Part shown: positions 38,098 to 51,143 of the stretch, in pieces | How the letters are laid out: the number at the start of each line of letters is the position of its first letter | Position numbering within the stretch: position 1 is the stretch's first letter | From: Paragordius varius | Taxonomy: Eukaryota; Nematomorpha | DNA: 64,000 nt | Reading direction: 5' to 3' | Assembly (NCBI GenBank): GCA_964247055.1 | Contig: OZ176053.1 | Span: 5,332,001 to 5,396,000 of the forward strand | Program-made: the position numbers and the translations under genes | The notes under the pieces: model-generated | Seen by the model: only the letters and a program-made list of their open reading frames with translations | Told to the model about the DNA's origin: nothing | The model's database searches: none

Positions 38098-41000
38098 CAG
38101 GGGTGGCCAACCTTTTTTGGGAGAAAAATTCACACGGACGCGTATGAATATTAAGTATTAAAAGATTAATTTATCACTTAACACAAATGATGCAAATATA
38201 TATCTCTATTTACGGATTGAGGTGACTAGCACAGGCCATTTTAAAATAAATATTACGAAAAATAACAATTTTTATGCAGATTTCCAAATACATAAATAAT
38301 CTTGATTTACAAGACCTCTAGTTGCCACAATCAGTACAAATACTAAAACATTACGTTATTCAATTTTTAAATTCACAATGGATAATTAAATGTAATCTCC
38401 CGAATGATTTTAAACGAAAGTAAATGGATTTGTAGCTCGTTAAAACAGTGGCGTACCGAGCATTTGCGGCGCCCGGGGCATAAAACTCTAATGGCGCCCC
38501 CTCTCTCCTCCTCTTTTTGAAAGCCAATAAAACTATTTAGTAAAAAAATATTAACGTCCTTAAATGCTCCATTAAATTAATTTTAAGCTCTTGCAATCTA
38601 TGTTGAACCCTATCGATTGTTATAAGCATTTGATGGCATAAATTAATGTTAAAAAATTGATTTAAAACACTCTGAAGTAAAATATATATCTCACTTCTTG
38701 TTTCACTAGTTTTGAAGTATTTTTACTTAAATCTTCTAATAGCTCTCTCTAATCATCCATTCCCTCAACAATGGTAAGTGCTTGAATTTTAGCACTCTAT
38801 CGGGCTTCAGACTCACGCTTAACAGTTTTTTAGTTTATTTTTCAATAAGTCCCATCTAATAGTTAAAAAATGGATATTTTTAATTATTCCGAAACAGGTC
38901 ACAACAAAAACATCTTGTTTTGCTACAGTGACTCTTAACCAAGGAACGAGTACAATTAGCAAATATTGCTCTTTTATTTTTTCCAGTATTCTCTGTTGAA
39001 CGCCTGAAATGTGACCCGACATCACAACTGCATTATCATAGCATTGGAGTCTATAATTTGATAACTGAATATTATCCATAATTTTCTAAAATCTTTTCAA
39101 TTGACATTGCATCTTTTTGAATAACTGAAAAAACCAAAAAAGGATACCTTTATGATAACTCTATTTTTCTCATATTTAATAAACACCTACCTGGCAACTT
39201 GAGAAATTTGTTATCGGTGCGCTATATCTGCGTTAGATCAAATTGAAGTCCATAATATTCACTTTTTAATGTCATTTATCAATTTAGTTTTAAATCAATA
39301 ACTCTTGAACCCAAAAGATGTATAAATTTGCTTTGGATTTTGGAAGAAACATAGGTTAAAGTTTTAGGAGATTCAATGTTTCTCATGTGTTCTCCCATAT
39401 TTGGGTCCAACCGAGCTACAAGTTGTAGTAAAAATAAGATTCCAGGATTTGGTGCTTAGTCATCTAGATACATTACTCTTTCAACATGTTCTTTGAAAAG
39501 GGAGATTTTGGTTGATTAGAATTTCATGCAGGCCATTATTCGATATAATAAGATCGATCAAAAAGTAGGCAACAATAACCATACGCAGATCTGTTCTTTG
39601 GTGAATATAAAAACCAAGACCTCTCAACTTCAAATCCTTCTTTTTTACCGACACGTCGAAAAAATCAAGATTGGGGCATTGAACTGGCAATCATTTTGAT
39701 ATACTTGAGGTCCACGAATAATCATTTATGTGCGAAGCTTATTAGATTTTACTAGAGGAACATTATTATTAGAAAAAGGCGACATCATCAAACTCTATAG
39801 ATATAGTGCTTGGAATTACTAATGGTATATTTGTAGTTTTCTCATCTATATATTGGATCAATAACTAGGGTTTCAGGTGTATTAAAGTTATTTTGTAGGG
39901 GTGGTGTTATATTTGGGTAGCATAAACTTTTTCAATGTTAGGGTCAGATATTTTCGTTAAATAAGATTTCATACTCATTCGCATATTTGTTTTATTCTCT
40001 TCATGGATTTACCGTTTCCTATTTGCATAACCGCTGAGTTTAGGCATTGGTATCTGATGAAAAGTATTTATAAAAAAATACAAGGCTATTATAAGAATAA
40101 GAGATAAGGTTTTGAACAGAGCGAAAAGTTAAGATAATTTAATTAAAGGCAATAAAAGAATTAACAATATGTGCGTGATAAAGAAACGTTTTTCAAGCGA
40201 AAAAATGAGTTTGCACATGTTGAAGTAATGAAAGTTGTTTTTGGGATAATGTTTGATCTTGATCTCATTTATATAATTTTTATATAGAGATTACCTAAGT
40301 TGCTGAAAAATCTTACTTGAAAGTTGTTATTATTTTTGCATAATTTAAATGTAATTTTAAAAAATCATTTAGGCGCCCCTAAATAACGGCGCCCGGGGCA
40401 TGATGCACCCCCTTGCCCCCCCATCGGTACGCCTCTGCGTTAAAAAACGATCATCATAATTTACCATATTTTATGGATTACTGCCTATACCAGGTTTTAA
40501 ATAATGGACATATGCTTCAAGAGAGTAAATTTCATAAATGGAAGAGTGTCGTGCCGCAATTTTGAGTTTAGTTATAAGGATTGGCGTTGACATAGTGAAA
40601 CAGTTAATACAGATGTAAGATGGTTAAATCTTGCTGTATTTAGAAAGATTAGGGCAATTTTTACTACAAATTTATCTATGCAGAAAAAAATTTGTTCATA
40701 TCCACAATTAAAAGATATAAAAGCGCTTCTTGATCTTGATGCGATATTTCAGAACACATTATAAATAAATAAAAACAGTAATTTAAATCATTTTTCTAAT
40801 TTGACATAATATGAAATATTTTGGAAAATTTCAATGATATTGCACTTCTAATTAATCATTTTGAGAGAATTTTGCCAATATATAAACTCGAATACATTGC
40901 CATATTTTATATCCGTTTAATAATATGATGAATGTAAAACTAAAATTTTTTAATTGCGAATTTGCCATTGGATGTAGAATAAAAACTAATCATAAATCGC

Positions 41001-41861
41001 AATTAACTGATAAACTTGGAATTTCGGTTAAGAACTATCCTGGTGTCTTATGAAGTTTATCAGTTAATCGTGATCTCTGTTTAGTTTTGATGACATTCAT
41101 GTGAAAAAGCAGATTCACATATATATGAGAACGAATTTAAGAGTGCAGAAATTTTACATATTCGTTAAATTTTAATTAAGATCATCACCACTCCGCATAA
41201 TGTGTTACTAGATGGGGATAAGCTTTTTATTGATACCATAATATTCTTTTTGGTTTAATAATTTTGGAATTGCATTTCAGAAGCTTTAATAAAAGCCTCT
41301 TTCCAGATTTCTCCGTCCTGAAATAAATTGTTGTTTTTATTAGAATTTCTGATATTTTGTAAGCGATTATTTTTTTAATTTTTGGTGTGTTTCACAATGC
41401 AATGTTTGATTTATTTGCTCTTTCAATAGATTGATTTTTGATTTGCGAAAATATCTTTGGACATTTGCTTTTTTGGACCAAGCCACGGTGAAGTTGCATA
41501 ACAAGTACATTTATCATTACTCATGATGAAAAATAATTTTCTCCGAATTTATTTCTAAAACAACATTTTTTGCATTTTTTGTCTTTAAGTTTTGAATTAA
41601 AATATTTTATACCGTTCTCTTTTTTGCTCAATTTGAATTATTTTTAAAGAAATCACAAAGGATTTAAAATTCGAATAACACATATGATTAATTGAATATA
41701 TTAATAAAAAAATTTAAATTTTTCTAATGGATAAAAAAATAAATAATTTTTGGAAAAAAATTCCGTGCAAAAATTTTTTTACATATTTTTTAAAATTTTC
41801 AGACGGTCACATTTTATAATCTCACGGTCACAGACCGCGGTCGACCGTTTGGCCACCCCTA
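38098..41861 (+). mobile_element. Outer hAT transposon fossil, 3.8 kb
   Basis: Termini are CAGGGGTGGCCAACC on the left and the complement of TAGGGGTGGCCAAACGG on the right. Flanking 8-mers ATAGAAGC (38090-38097) and ATATAAGC (41862-41869) match at 7 of 8, a hAT-type duplication. Plus-strand transposase remains include VNTDVRWLN with YPQLKDIKALLDLDAIF at about 40,590-40,765, matching the conserved hAT RWLSRG and YPELKD region, then a degraded C-terminal part to about 41,330. Many stops and frameshifts. It is split by a second hAT. Confidence 0.75.
38446..40437 (-). mobile_element. Inner hAT transposon fossil (ZMYM1-like transposase), 2.0 kb
   Basis: It starts CAGTGGCGTACCGAGCATTT and ends in the complement of CAGAGGCGTACCGATGGGG. 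A perfect 8-bp duplication CGTTAAAA flanks it (38438-38445, 40438-40445). On the minus strand, CYDNAVVMSGHISGVQQRIL at about 38,995-39,045 matches the hAT QGYDNAAVMSG motif, and around 39,500-39,690 remnants of the N-terminal TTF-type zinc-finger region remain. Multiple stops and frameshifts. It inserted into the outer hAT and is therefore younger. Confidence 0.88.
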
Positions 41862-42185
41862 ATATAAGCCCTATCCTGGCTAATAATTATGAAGGATATA
41901 TGATAATTGTTTAGATTTTATTACAATCGGTGCTCTCTCTGGGCTTTAGGTTCACTGTTTTCACTTCCCTAACTATATATGGTCTTAAAACCTAAATTAC
42001 TTAATATATATATATATAAATATATGATATATGACGAAACGCGTCTCACACTATGACACGTGGTAAACACTGTCCTCACTTATTTGATATCATAAAGCCA
42101 CTTATCTTGATAGAAAGTACTATTAATACTTCTACTTGTGATGGTAGGCTAAGAAAAATATCTCCAAAATATTTTTCATATTAAA

Positions 42186-43000
42186 TTTAAGGTTTTTTTA
42201 CATAAAGCATATCGGTATAGATGCAAATCAACTGTATTTACATTAAAAAATTAGATATTTTATTCAATCATACAACTATGATTTTATTTCTTTTTAAATC
42301 AAGCAAAAGATACTAAACCGAGATTTATAAACCAAAAAAAATTAATGTATAAAATACCATTAAAATAATTAAATGTAAGTAAATTTTTAAAAATTATAAA
42401 TGCGGTTATTAATATAAAATTGTAAAGTATATGAATATTCATATAAAATGTTGGAAGTAATCTACATGGGGAATAATTTATTAATGCAATTAGTCATATA
42501 TAATACATGTAAATAAAAAACAGATATAAACAAATATAGGACTAAAATGGTGGGTTATAAAACGCTAATAGTGCTCTTCAGATCCTAAAATTTTGAATAT
42601 ATTATGATAAAAAATAATTAAATATAAAATTAAATTTCAAAATAATAACGCTGCAAATTTAAAAATTTTAACAAATAGAAATAACTACAACCTTATATTG
42701 CCTAACATTTATCGAGATATATTTTAAATAATTTTTTCCGAATTTGAGTAATTTTTATGTATAGACTTTTATTGGAAATAAAAGTTATACATACAGGATT
42801 AATTTTTGTATATGAGGTGATAAATATTTGTTATCATTTTTTAATTATTTAAAAATGTTACGAATGATGAATCGGCACATTATCCTTTATTATGATTTAA
42901 ATATTTAATTTTAATAAAACAGTTTTTTAAAATTCAAAATATTTTACCATTAATAGCACCATCGTATATTCATAACCAATAAAGAATATTAGAGATTCAT
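42186..43000. other. AT-rich sequence between transposon nest and HTH gene
   Basis: No exon or bounded repeat was recognised, apart from degraded transposase-like bases near the right edge. Confidence 0.35.
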
Positions 43001-43004
43001 ATTG

Positions 43005-43160
43005 TGCGCTCTTTAGACCCTTTAAATACCACTTCTTCATATCGTCGCACCCACACCCATTTTTTGTTCTTATTCATAACCAATGAACATTCATCGAGAT
43101 CTACTGTTTGATCTTCAATCCTTACAGACATCATTTCATTTGCAAAAGATATCTCAAATA
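43005..43160 (-). pseudogene. Transposase catalytic-domain remnant
   Basis: The minus strand reads ISFANEMMSVRIEDQTVDLD then ECSLVMNKNKKWVWVRRYEE before a stop. The DLDE and the W-x-W-x-R-R block resemble the first catalytic-Asp region of Tc1/mariner-type transposases. It follows the helix-turn-helix gene by 49 nt of intron-like sequence but lies out of phase with it, so the catalytic part appears broken or detached. Confidence 0.5.
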
Positions 43161-43201
43161 ATAAAATTTAAAATTTATATATATAAAAATATTTTTTATA
43201 C

Positions 43202-44191
43202 CTGGCCTCATCATCTTGAGGCGTATTTCGTGCGATAGGTTGATGATATGAATGCTTTTTTACTACATCCATTTCTTTGAAACATTTTCGGAGAGTGGAC
43301 GATGACATTTTTAATTCTTTAGGCAAACATTTAATAATATTCTCTTGAGTTAAATCAGGATGCTTATTAATTATTTTCATTATAGCTTCGTGAGCCATTT
43401 CTGTATTCTTCGACGTAGACCTCCCCCTTTTAGGCATTACCATCTCTTCTCCTCTGGCTAGCATTTTTCTAAAGTTATTAATACTATTTCGACTCATTCC
43501 CAAGCGCTGTACAAACTTACTAGAACCGACCCCATGATTTTTTGGGTCGGTAAATATTAATCGAGCTTCTTCTAATTTCTCTGCAGTCCATAATCGATCT
43601 ATATATAAAAAATTTCTTACTTCCAAATGAGGGTCTCGTCACAGGGGAGCGTTTTACAGGAAAATCGTCGGATGTCAGACTAGAAACAGCTAAAATTAAA
43701 TAAATAATACTTGCATCCATAAATTGTAGGACATCATCTAAATCTAAGCCCTTCTCACTTAATAGTTTATCCCTTATTTCATTCTGCGTTTCCCGTTTTT
43801 CTTAGAAATATGGAACAAAAGTTATTATATATATTTATGCTGGCCATTCACATTATTGTTGGCTTGGCAACAAAGTAGGGTATGGGTAAAAACAACAAAA
43901 TGTTGAGATTAAACATTTTTGTTTATTTAATTATGGAGAAAATTTGTTTCATAACACACGCTACTGTATTACCGATTGAACAACAATCATGTGAATTGGC
44001 CATCATAAAATATATATATATATATATATATATAATAAAAAAATATACCATCTTGATTTTTTGAATTCATATTGCATATAGGCTTGGTATTATCTTAAAG
44101 ATATAATTTTAAATACCTTCATTTGCTGATATATCGGAAACGATGCGACTGCTTTCCATATATTCATTGTTATTGAAAGGATTTTCATCAT
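43202..44191 (-). CDS. Spliced gene with Tc1/mariner-type paired-like helix-turn-helix domain
   Basis: Four phase-consistent exons: 44117-44191, 43711-43800, 43621-43689 and 43202-43598, about 210 codons and open at both ends. An acidic, low-complexity N-terminal part (DENPFNNNEYMESSRIVSDI, then QNEIRDKLLSEKGLDLDDVL) precedes two helix-turn-helix units. These read SKFVQRLGMSRNSINNFRK and NKHPDLTQENIIKCLP with SSSTLRKCFKEM, and a KRGRSTSKN linker in the place of the transposase GRPR box lies between them. This is the DNA-binding half of an IS630/Tc1/mariner transposase. Introns of 21 nt (43690-43710) and 22 nt (43599-43620) interrupt it. The last exon ends at GTATAA; beyond it the catalytic region is out of phase. 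Either a transposase with introns or a host gene built from one. Confidence 0.55.
43599..43620 (-). other. 22-nt intron
   Basis: On the minus strand it starts GTAAGA (a strong donor) and ends ATATAG. Removing it joins SFG-N to RLWTAEKLEEAR in phase. Confidence 0.72.
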
Positions 44192-46314
44192 CTTTAAATA
44201 ATTTAAAAAATATAATATGCAACACTAGCCAACAAATTTTTCTGTCACTAGAGTTTTTTGCCTTTTCTGATATTTACTATCCAAAAATTTTGTATATTTT
44301 ATTTTTTATAATTATGCACCCTCTTTCACAAAATTTTATTAAAAAATGTTTTTCTTTGGAATATACAACAAATGCTCATTTGAAATATATAAATGGAAAG
44401 AGTAATAAAAACTTTATTAAATGCATATTAATATGTTTTACATTCATAGTTAATATTGGGCATAGGAAGCGACCAACCCTTGAAGCGAGAGCGTTTTTCT
44501 TAATTTTTAAAACTAATGGATGATAAAAGCTCAAACTTTGTGTAGATGGCAATGAATGTCTAAAAGTTTTTATGTCATTCTAGCCATTTTTAATTTTTGT
44601 TTTTAAAAAAATTTTCATCATAACAATTTATTTTCTTTAGAAAGGCTTACAATTTCAAAATTTCAAAGACTAGAAAGAGAGTTTAATATACTCTTAATTA
44701 TTTATATCCATTATATAATGACTTTACAGTTATAAATATGCATTTTAGTATGCACTAGGTAAAATGATTATGATATTAATTTTTATTAAAAAAGCAAACC
44801 AAAAGCTTTTTAAAAGATTTTTTTATACTAATGTAAAACCAAAAATTAAATTAAAATAATTTATATGATTTTTAAATTATTTAGTCTGTGAAAATTGATG
44901 ACTTATTTAAGGGTAATTGACCATACAAAGTCAAATAACTTTTACATCCGATTGATTTAAATGACTAACTACCATTCGAAAGATTTAGGCGCTCTTCTGA
45001 ATATAAAATACATTGCTGTATATCTAAAATTAATTTTTTAAGAGTTTAATGTTTAATCGGGGCCAAAAATTTTCGATCAACCCTATTAATATTCATAGAT
45101 GTGATACCAATTTTTTTCGGATTTATTTACACTAAATATTAAATTCACGAGAATGGCACTTAAAAAAAGTTAAAATTTGTTGTCTAGTGTAATTAATATA
45201 GTATCTAAAATTATATAAACCTAAAACAAAGTTTTCTTGATTTGTGTTATCAATGCCATTACGCGTATCGGTATGATTCGTGTTTGTTAGATTTGCTTAT
45301 TTTTGAAAAATAAAAATTTGCAAAAAAAATCATAAAAAAATCTAAAATAATTAAAGTTTTTAACTGCATTTTCTTTATACAAGCCCACCAATGATGACAA
45401 ATAGAGAATAGAACAAAATTTGGTAATATCTTCTTAGATACTATGAAGTTAATACCACCCCAAAAAAACTTAGGAACAAACACTCAAATTGTATGCCATT
45501 GTTGAACGAAATAGTATTTCGTATTTTTTAGTGTGATAAAAATTTATAGTGAAATTGTTCCATAATAATTTACCAGTTTGAAATGTTGTTTTTAACAAAC
45601 AAAATTTTATATAAATAGGGGAAAACCTTTGCCTCAAAAAGCAATACCCACTGTTTTAAAAAATTTAGGCGCATGATTTCGATATTTTATATTTGATGGG
45701 TTATAATTATTATTATTGGTTTTAGATTTAAATTATACCTGGTATTTTCAACTCTGATATAAGTTGGATGAATTTAAATATTTTTGTAAAATCTAAAATT
45801 TCAAAAGCACCTTTTGCATTTCCAATAGATTTAAAAAAGTAAACCAGCATAATTTAGAAACTTTCAAGACCTAAGAAGCACTATTAGTGTTTTATAATTA
45901 ACCCTTTTAGCCATATATTTGATACCTGTTTTTTATTTACATTTGGATTAACAAAATGTTTTCGTTTCATGTTATATATATAAATATTCCCCATAAAGAT
46001 GATTAGCATTATAATATGATTATTATATTTGATATACCATTTGCAATTCAAATTCACCCTTGAATAATTTAAATTCATCCTAAAAATAAAACTGCTCAAC
46101 AAGGTTTCGCACCACCCCATTTTTTGTATTTTACCCAATTGTATGGAAAGGCCAAAACAAAAAAATTTGAGGCCACCAATAGGATTCTTTTAATTTTTTA
46201 AATTTTGTATTAAATTTTAAAACAATTATTCCTCGTTATCATATATTTAAATATTTAAACGAGGAAGTCGATACAAAAGTATTCCAGAGCCAGTTATTTC
46301 CATTTTAATTTTAG
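44192..46314. other. AT-rich region with no firm gene
   Basis: A possible further upstream exon of the helix-turn-helix gene (KAKNSSDRKI) lies at about 44,230-44,265 on the minus strand. A (TA)n run sits at about 44,011-44,034, just outside this stretch. Otherwise nothing was recognised. Confidence 0.35.
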
Positions 46315-46544
46315 AACGAAAATGCAAAAATGATCCAAATATACCAGCCCCAGTATACGATACCACAGAAGATTTTTTTATAGACGAAGACTCATACAAA
46401 AAATGTTATGATGACCCTTATAGTAAAATTTTATCTAAAAATGCCGTCGATCTTTATATTAAAAAATATAAACTGCTAAAAATCGCTGCTGAAGGTTTAT
46501 CTCTTTTGCACGAGAAATACGGCTGGGCTTGTTATTCGACATAG
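46315..46544 (+). CDS. Orphan last exon of an unrecognised gene
   Basis: After a good pyrimidine-rich acceptor (TTCCATTTTAATTTTAG), a frame with no ATG runs 75 codons to TAG: RKCKNDPNIPAPVYDTTEDF, FIDEDSYKKCYDDPYSKILS, KNAVDLYIKKYKLLKIAAEG, LSLLHEKYGWACYST. The base composition and charged, helical content contrast sharply with the flanks. It is vaguely like the C-terminal half of mitochondrial ribosomal protein mS23 (acidic YxxD segment, then a helix ending in KY), but this is too weak to name it. Upstream exons were not found. AATAAA about 10 bases after the stop (near 46,554) is a likely poly(A) signal. Confidence 0.5.
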
Positions 46545-48329
46545 AAATAGACAAAATAAATAGATATTCAATTTATTGAATATATTAATTAAAAATTCTA
46601 TGTATTAAATAAAAGAAAATACAAAACTTTAAATATATAACTAAGAGCCAAAGTATTAATAAATCTAAAAGGGCTAATCTATGGTGTGATGTGATAGATA
46701 CGGGCGGCTTGCACAAGCTTTGCAAAATCCCCCAAGCAATCTGATAATTATCCCATATATGGCAAGTATTACAATGAGCTGTAGGAGAGACCTGCAGAAA
46801 ATTAACGTCAGCAAAATCCAAAATTTACATGTCAAATTAACCAATTCACATAATATAGTTGGACAAATTCGACCATTAAATCGGATAAGAAGATTAGATA
46901 AGTACAAGACCTATTGTTGGTAAGATATCCACCATCCAGGTAATAAAAATGATTGCCCAACATCCATCTAAAATTCAAAATATACCGCATCCAATCATTT
47001 TCAAAATAAATAATATCTACTAGGTATAATTAAAAGGGTTTTTTCTAATAATCCGAAAAAACTAATAAGTACTAAAAATAACCAAAACTATGAAAATAAA
47101 TATAGCCTATATGAAAGCCGAAGGTTTAAACCACAAAATGCCTCTTTATTATGTTTTTGATATAAATTCATGCGTGTTTAAAATTAGCTTTAGAAAACAG
47201 TAAATTTTAACGTTTACCCGTACTATTTTTTTCGCAACTTCTGTCTATTTTTTCTTTTGATTGAAAAACCCTTAATATCTCAAAATTCTAATTGTGGGGA
47301 AAAAATTTTTCAGATTAGGATTTAAAAAACCGAGATTAGTCAAAATTTCAAGTTTTGAGTGGTGGTGTTCAAAAAAGTCCAAATTTGTCGACTAGGGTAA
47401 ATTATGTGTTTTCGGGCTGATAAAACTTATCATTAATAAGAAATATATTCTTATGGCATAGTTAGTTTTTTTAATTATGATATTAATTTTAAACGAAATT
47501 TCATTTTTTAAGAATATAAAAGAATATAAGTAATTTTTAATCTTAAAAAAACAATTTATTTTAGGGTGAATTTGAATTATTCGAGGGTGAATTTGAACTG
47601 TAAACGGTATAATTATACATTAATAACCAAGTTTATAATTTAAAAATTTATTATACTTAGTAATTATTTTAATAGTTAATATTTTGGATTTCTAAAATTG
47701 GTTATAATTCTCAGTTTGGTATTTTTTTATGTAAAAAGTAAAATATTCATAGAAAGACTACCAGCTATGGTTATTTAATTTTTATTTTATATATTGGTGA
47801 AGTAAGGTCGTAATGTGGATAGTTGTAAATATTTTAGTAATTTGAATTTCAAACATAAAAACGCAAAATTACATCTATTTTGAGTATGTCGAAATGTCAA
47901 AAATATATAATAATCAATAATGTAAAACAAAAAAATACAAATTTTATATAAAAAATATGGAAAACCGCAAAATTGAATTTATTTTTATGTTTAAAAATAT
48001 TTATTAATTAATTTTAATTAAGGTGCTAAACAAAAAGAAGCAAAAAATACCTATTGAACATAATTTGGCCAATTATAATATGAGTTGACCAATTATGTAC
48101 ATACTGTAAATTTATAATGAATATTAGGGTTAATTTTAATATGTGTAAAAAACTATTATTACACTCCACACTTATAATATATTACAATAATATTAGAGCT
48201 TTTCCTTACCACTATATTTTTTAATCAATGATACTTCATTAAAAAAATTATTTTCAGAAATATTACTATTTGGGAGTTTTAAATAAAATCCTGACGGTTT
48301 ATTGCCACTTGCTCTTCGAGCTCTTTATA
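46545..48329. other. AT-rich intergenic sequence
   Basis: No exon or bounded repeat was recognised. The open frames at 46,585-46,923 overlap one another on both strands and lack coding character. Confidence 0.4.
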
Positions 48330-49690
48330 CTATTGCGAATCGTAAATGGCATAAATTATCTAACTTCTTTTGACATTGGTATCTTAAACTATAAACTTCC
48401 TTTGCAATTTCGATTGCAGATAATTTGCCACCGTCAATAAGTTTAATGATGTTTTGAAAAAGAGCAGCTTGATTTTGTAAAAAAACTTTTCTAAAATGTA
48501 GGACATTTGTCTTACGATACAAAGTAAGATTTTAGTCATAAATTTTCAAAATTCTTTCGATAGCTGGCAGAAGAGCTAACCAACGCGTTTTACAATATCC
48601 AAGTATTTTCTGATATTCAACTTTCGCATTTTTACAAAATTCTTTAAGCATTTCAACGATACAGTGTATATATATTGAAATCAGGATATAATTTAATAAT
48701 ATTTTCCACATCTACTGGTAACAAGTCAGCAGCTGTTAAAATAGCGTTGTTTATTATAGGCGCTGCAGACGGAACGCCAAAAATATTTTGATTCGGATCT
48801 TTCGCTGATTCATGAAAAAATTTGTGCCTCTCGCTTTTCCTCCGAAATTAGTATTCGTATAGTCTTCACAATATGCGATAATTTTTAGTTTCAAATTATT
48901 TTGTTCCAAAATATTAATAATAGAATTAAAATTATTTTAGAATTTTCACCGGGTACAGTAATAAAACCTAAAATTTAACCCCAGTATCTGAACTAAAACA
49001 TCTATTGATGGTTGAAAATAATTTTAATTTTTTAAAAAATATTTTTTATTTCTGAAAATTCATATGGGGAAAGCACATTACATACTATTGCCCCGGCCTT
49101 TGTTCTTGCGCAGGTAAATTTTTTTAAATAGCTTTTTGATAACTTGTGATGTATATTCCATAGATCTGAAGGAATGATTGTGATTAACAGGTATTATTTT
49201 CTTCATATCCATAAGTTGTTTTTTGAAAAAAATATGGCATTTTGGAAGATGCAGCAGTATTTAAACATTTTTTGTTTCTGTGTCTCCAAACGCTTTGTTA
49301 TATCATTTTTTCCGCCGTGCAAAATACTGAATTCGACGTTGCATGTTTGACATTTAACTATCTAGTCCTTTTTAGATTTAATAAAAGGAAATCTTAAATA
49401 ATTGGTGAGTTTATATCCTCTTTTCGTACTCATTTTGTTAAAAATTTAAAATAAATTATATAAATATAAAAAATTACTTCTTATAATTTTCTATGGTTAG
49501 CGTAAGTAGCAGACTTGATTTGACTGTTCAGTTAGCAGTACGAACACAAAAAAACGCAAAACAATGAAATTAAAAAATTTATCTGGATTCTAATGGTCGG
49601 GACTTTTAAAAAAGTAGCGGGACTCGGTACAAATGGTAAAAAATCGGAACTGTCCCGCTAATAGCAGGACGTCTGGTCCACCAATATAAA
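48330..49690 (-). pseudogene. hAT transposase fossil (BED-finger type)
   Basis: On the minus strand, remains of a BED-type zinc finger (KCQTCNVEFSILHGGKNDI then T-K-R-L-E-T) lie near 49,270-49,400. Downstream are SAAPIINNAILTAADLLPVD near 48,710-48,770, and EYQKILGYCKTRWLALLPAI followed by ERILKIYD near 48,535-48,625, matching the hAT RWLSLLPAIERIL region. A frame with QAALFQNIIKLIDGGKLSAI closes it near 48,400. Many stops and frameshifts. GGTGGACCAGACGTCC near 49,680 may be its terminal repeat; the other end was not found. Confidence 0.75.
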
Positions 49691-51135
49691 CTTCATAAAA
49701 GGTTTTAAGTGAAAAATATGGCGCATTTAGTGCTATCATCCAAAGTGCAATAAAAAAATACTTTAACATAATTTATTTACACGTCCATCGCAGTTTTTTG
49801 CAATTACAATATGATGTTATAGCTTTACGAATCTAAGGGAAGCAAATTTTAAAAACGAATGATTGTTGTTACAAATAAATTAGCTGTGTCCTGTCAGGCG
49901 TTGTTGTGCCAAATCACAATTATTAAAATTAAAAATATATTCATTCCGCAATAAACAGAATAAAACGTAGACTGACTACACAATGGTGGAGCTTACATTC
50001 TCTTTAAAATCCCGTTATTATATAATAATGAGGTATTACAATAGAGTGAAGTCCTATGTTATAATTGACGTTCAACAAATTTTTTGTCTTAATATGTATA
50101 GAGGTATAACTAAAATTAACATAACATTAAATGTTGCTTAAAGCTACAATATTTAAGCTAGTGTATAACATAAGGGAACTAATTATGAGCTAATATAAAA
50201 GCGAATTAAAATTGTTGTCTCTAAATGGAAATTTTTTAAAAGCTTTGAATCCATATGTTCTCATCTGTACAAAGTTTCAAATCCTTTGTATTTCTATGGT
50301 AGCAAATATTACATAGGGTGAGCAAACCATGTGCTAAATTAAAAAAGCGCCAAAAATTTTACCATTATTGTTTTGGTAGTTTTTCATAAATTTTCGAAAT
50401 TGTTTTAGAGATTTATTTTTGGATTTTTTTGGAAAAAAAGTGATTTTCCGGAGGAGCGGCTAAATCTATCTGCTACTTTATTTACCTATCCTGAGTATGT
50501 TCGGCGAATTCTGTATTGAGCTTAAATGGTATTTCCGTTTTCCAGAAAATTGCTTCAAAAAACAGAATTTTTGGGAACTTTATTAAAAAAACTTTATTTT
50601 ACGCCGGGTAAAAAGGGCTGATTCAAAAAGTGGGATACAACTGGATCATAGTATTTTTTATACAAGGTCTGGAAGGATAAAAAAGTGATTAGTACACTTG
50701 GCGCAAAATTAAATTATCACTTTCAATTAAATTAAACCTTAACATTTAAGAAATTGCTACCAAGACAACCCACATTCTAAATTTCAATAAATTTATAAAT
50801 TGAACCTTTCTTGGAAAAGTGAAAAATGTGTGAAAACAACAAAAAGTCTTAATATAATTATATTTGCGATTCCACACACTCGAAGAGGACTTATCATTAT
50901 AAAATAAAAAACAAAAAACTATCAAATTCATTTAAAAGTAATAACTTATTAATAAAAAATGAGTTATTGATAATATTTAACGATTATTTACAAAAAAATC
51001 AGGTGTACCGTTGTTTAACACGTAAAGGAAAAGTTTCAAATATTTTCGACTAATATAAGCGGTTAAGCTCACATTATATAAATGCATATATTACCGGTCA
51101 GATATGCATAGTAGAAGAACTCCAATATTCTCTAG
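49691..51135. other. AT-rich intergenic sequence
   Basis: No exon or bounded repeat was recognised. Confidence 0.4.
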
Positions 51136-51143
51136 AAAAATAT

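Larger units (their letters stand above)
37885..42185. mobile_element. Inverted-repeat element interrupted by nested hAT transposons
   Basis: The left arm at about 37,885-38,000 and the right arm at about 42,053-42,185 are inverted copies. They share TTCTTAGCCTACCATC, TACTTTCTATCAAG, and GAGGACAGTGTTTACCACG followed by TG. Without the hAT insertion between them the element would be roughly 540 bp, a MITE-like size. Outer limits and target duplication were not determined. Confidence 0.6.

Noticed and set aside
44143-44523. 126-codon plus-strand open frame
   Set aside because: Hydrophobic and AT-driven; the complementary strand carries a better exon at 44,117-44,191.
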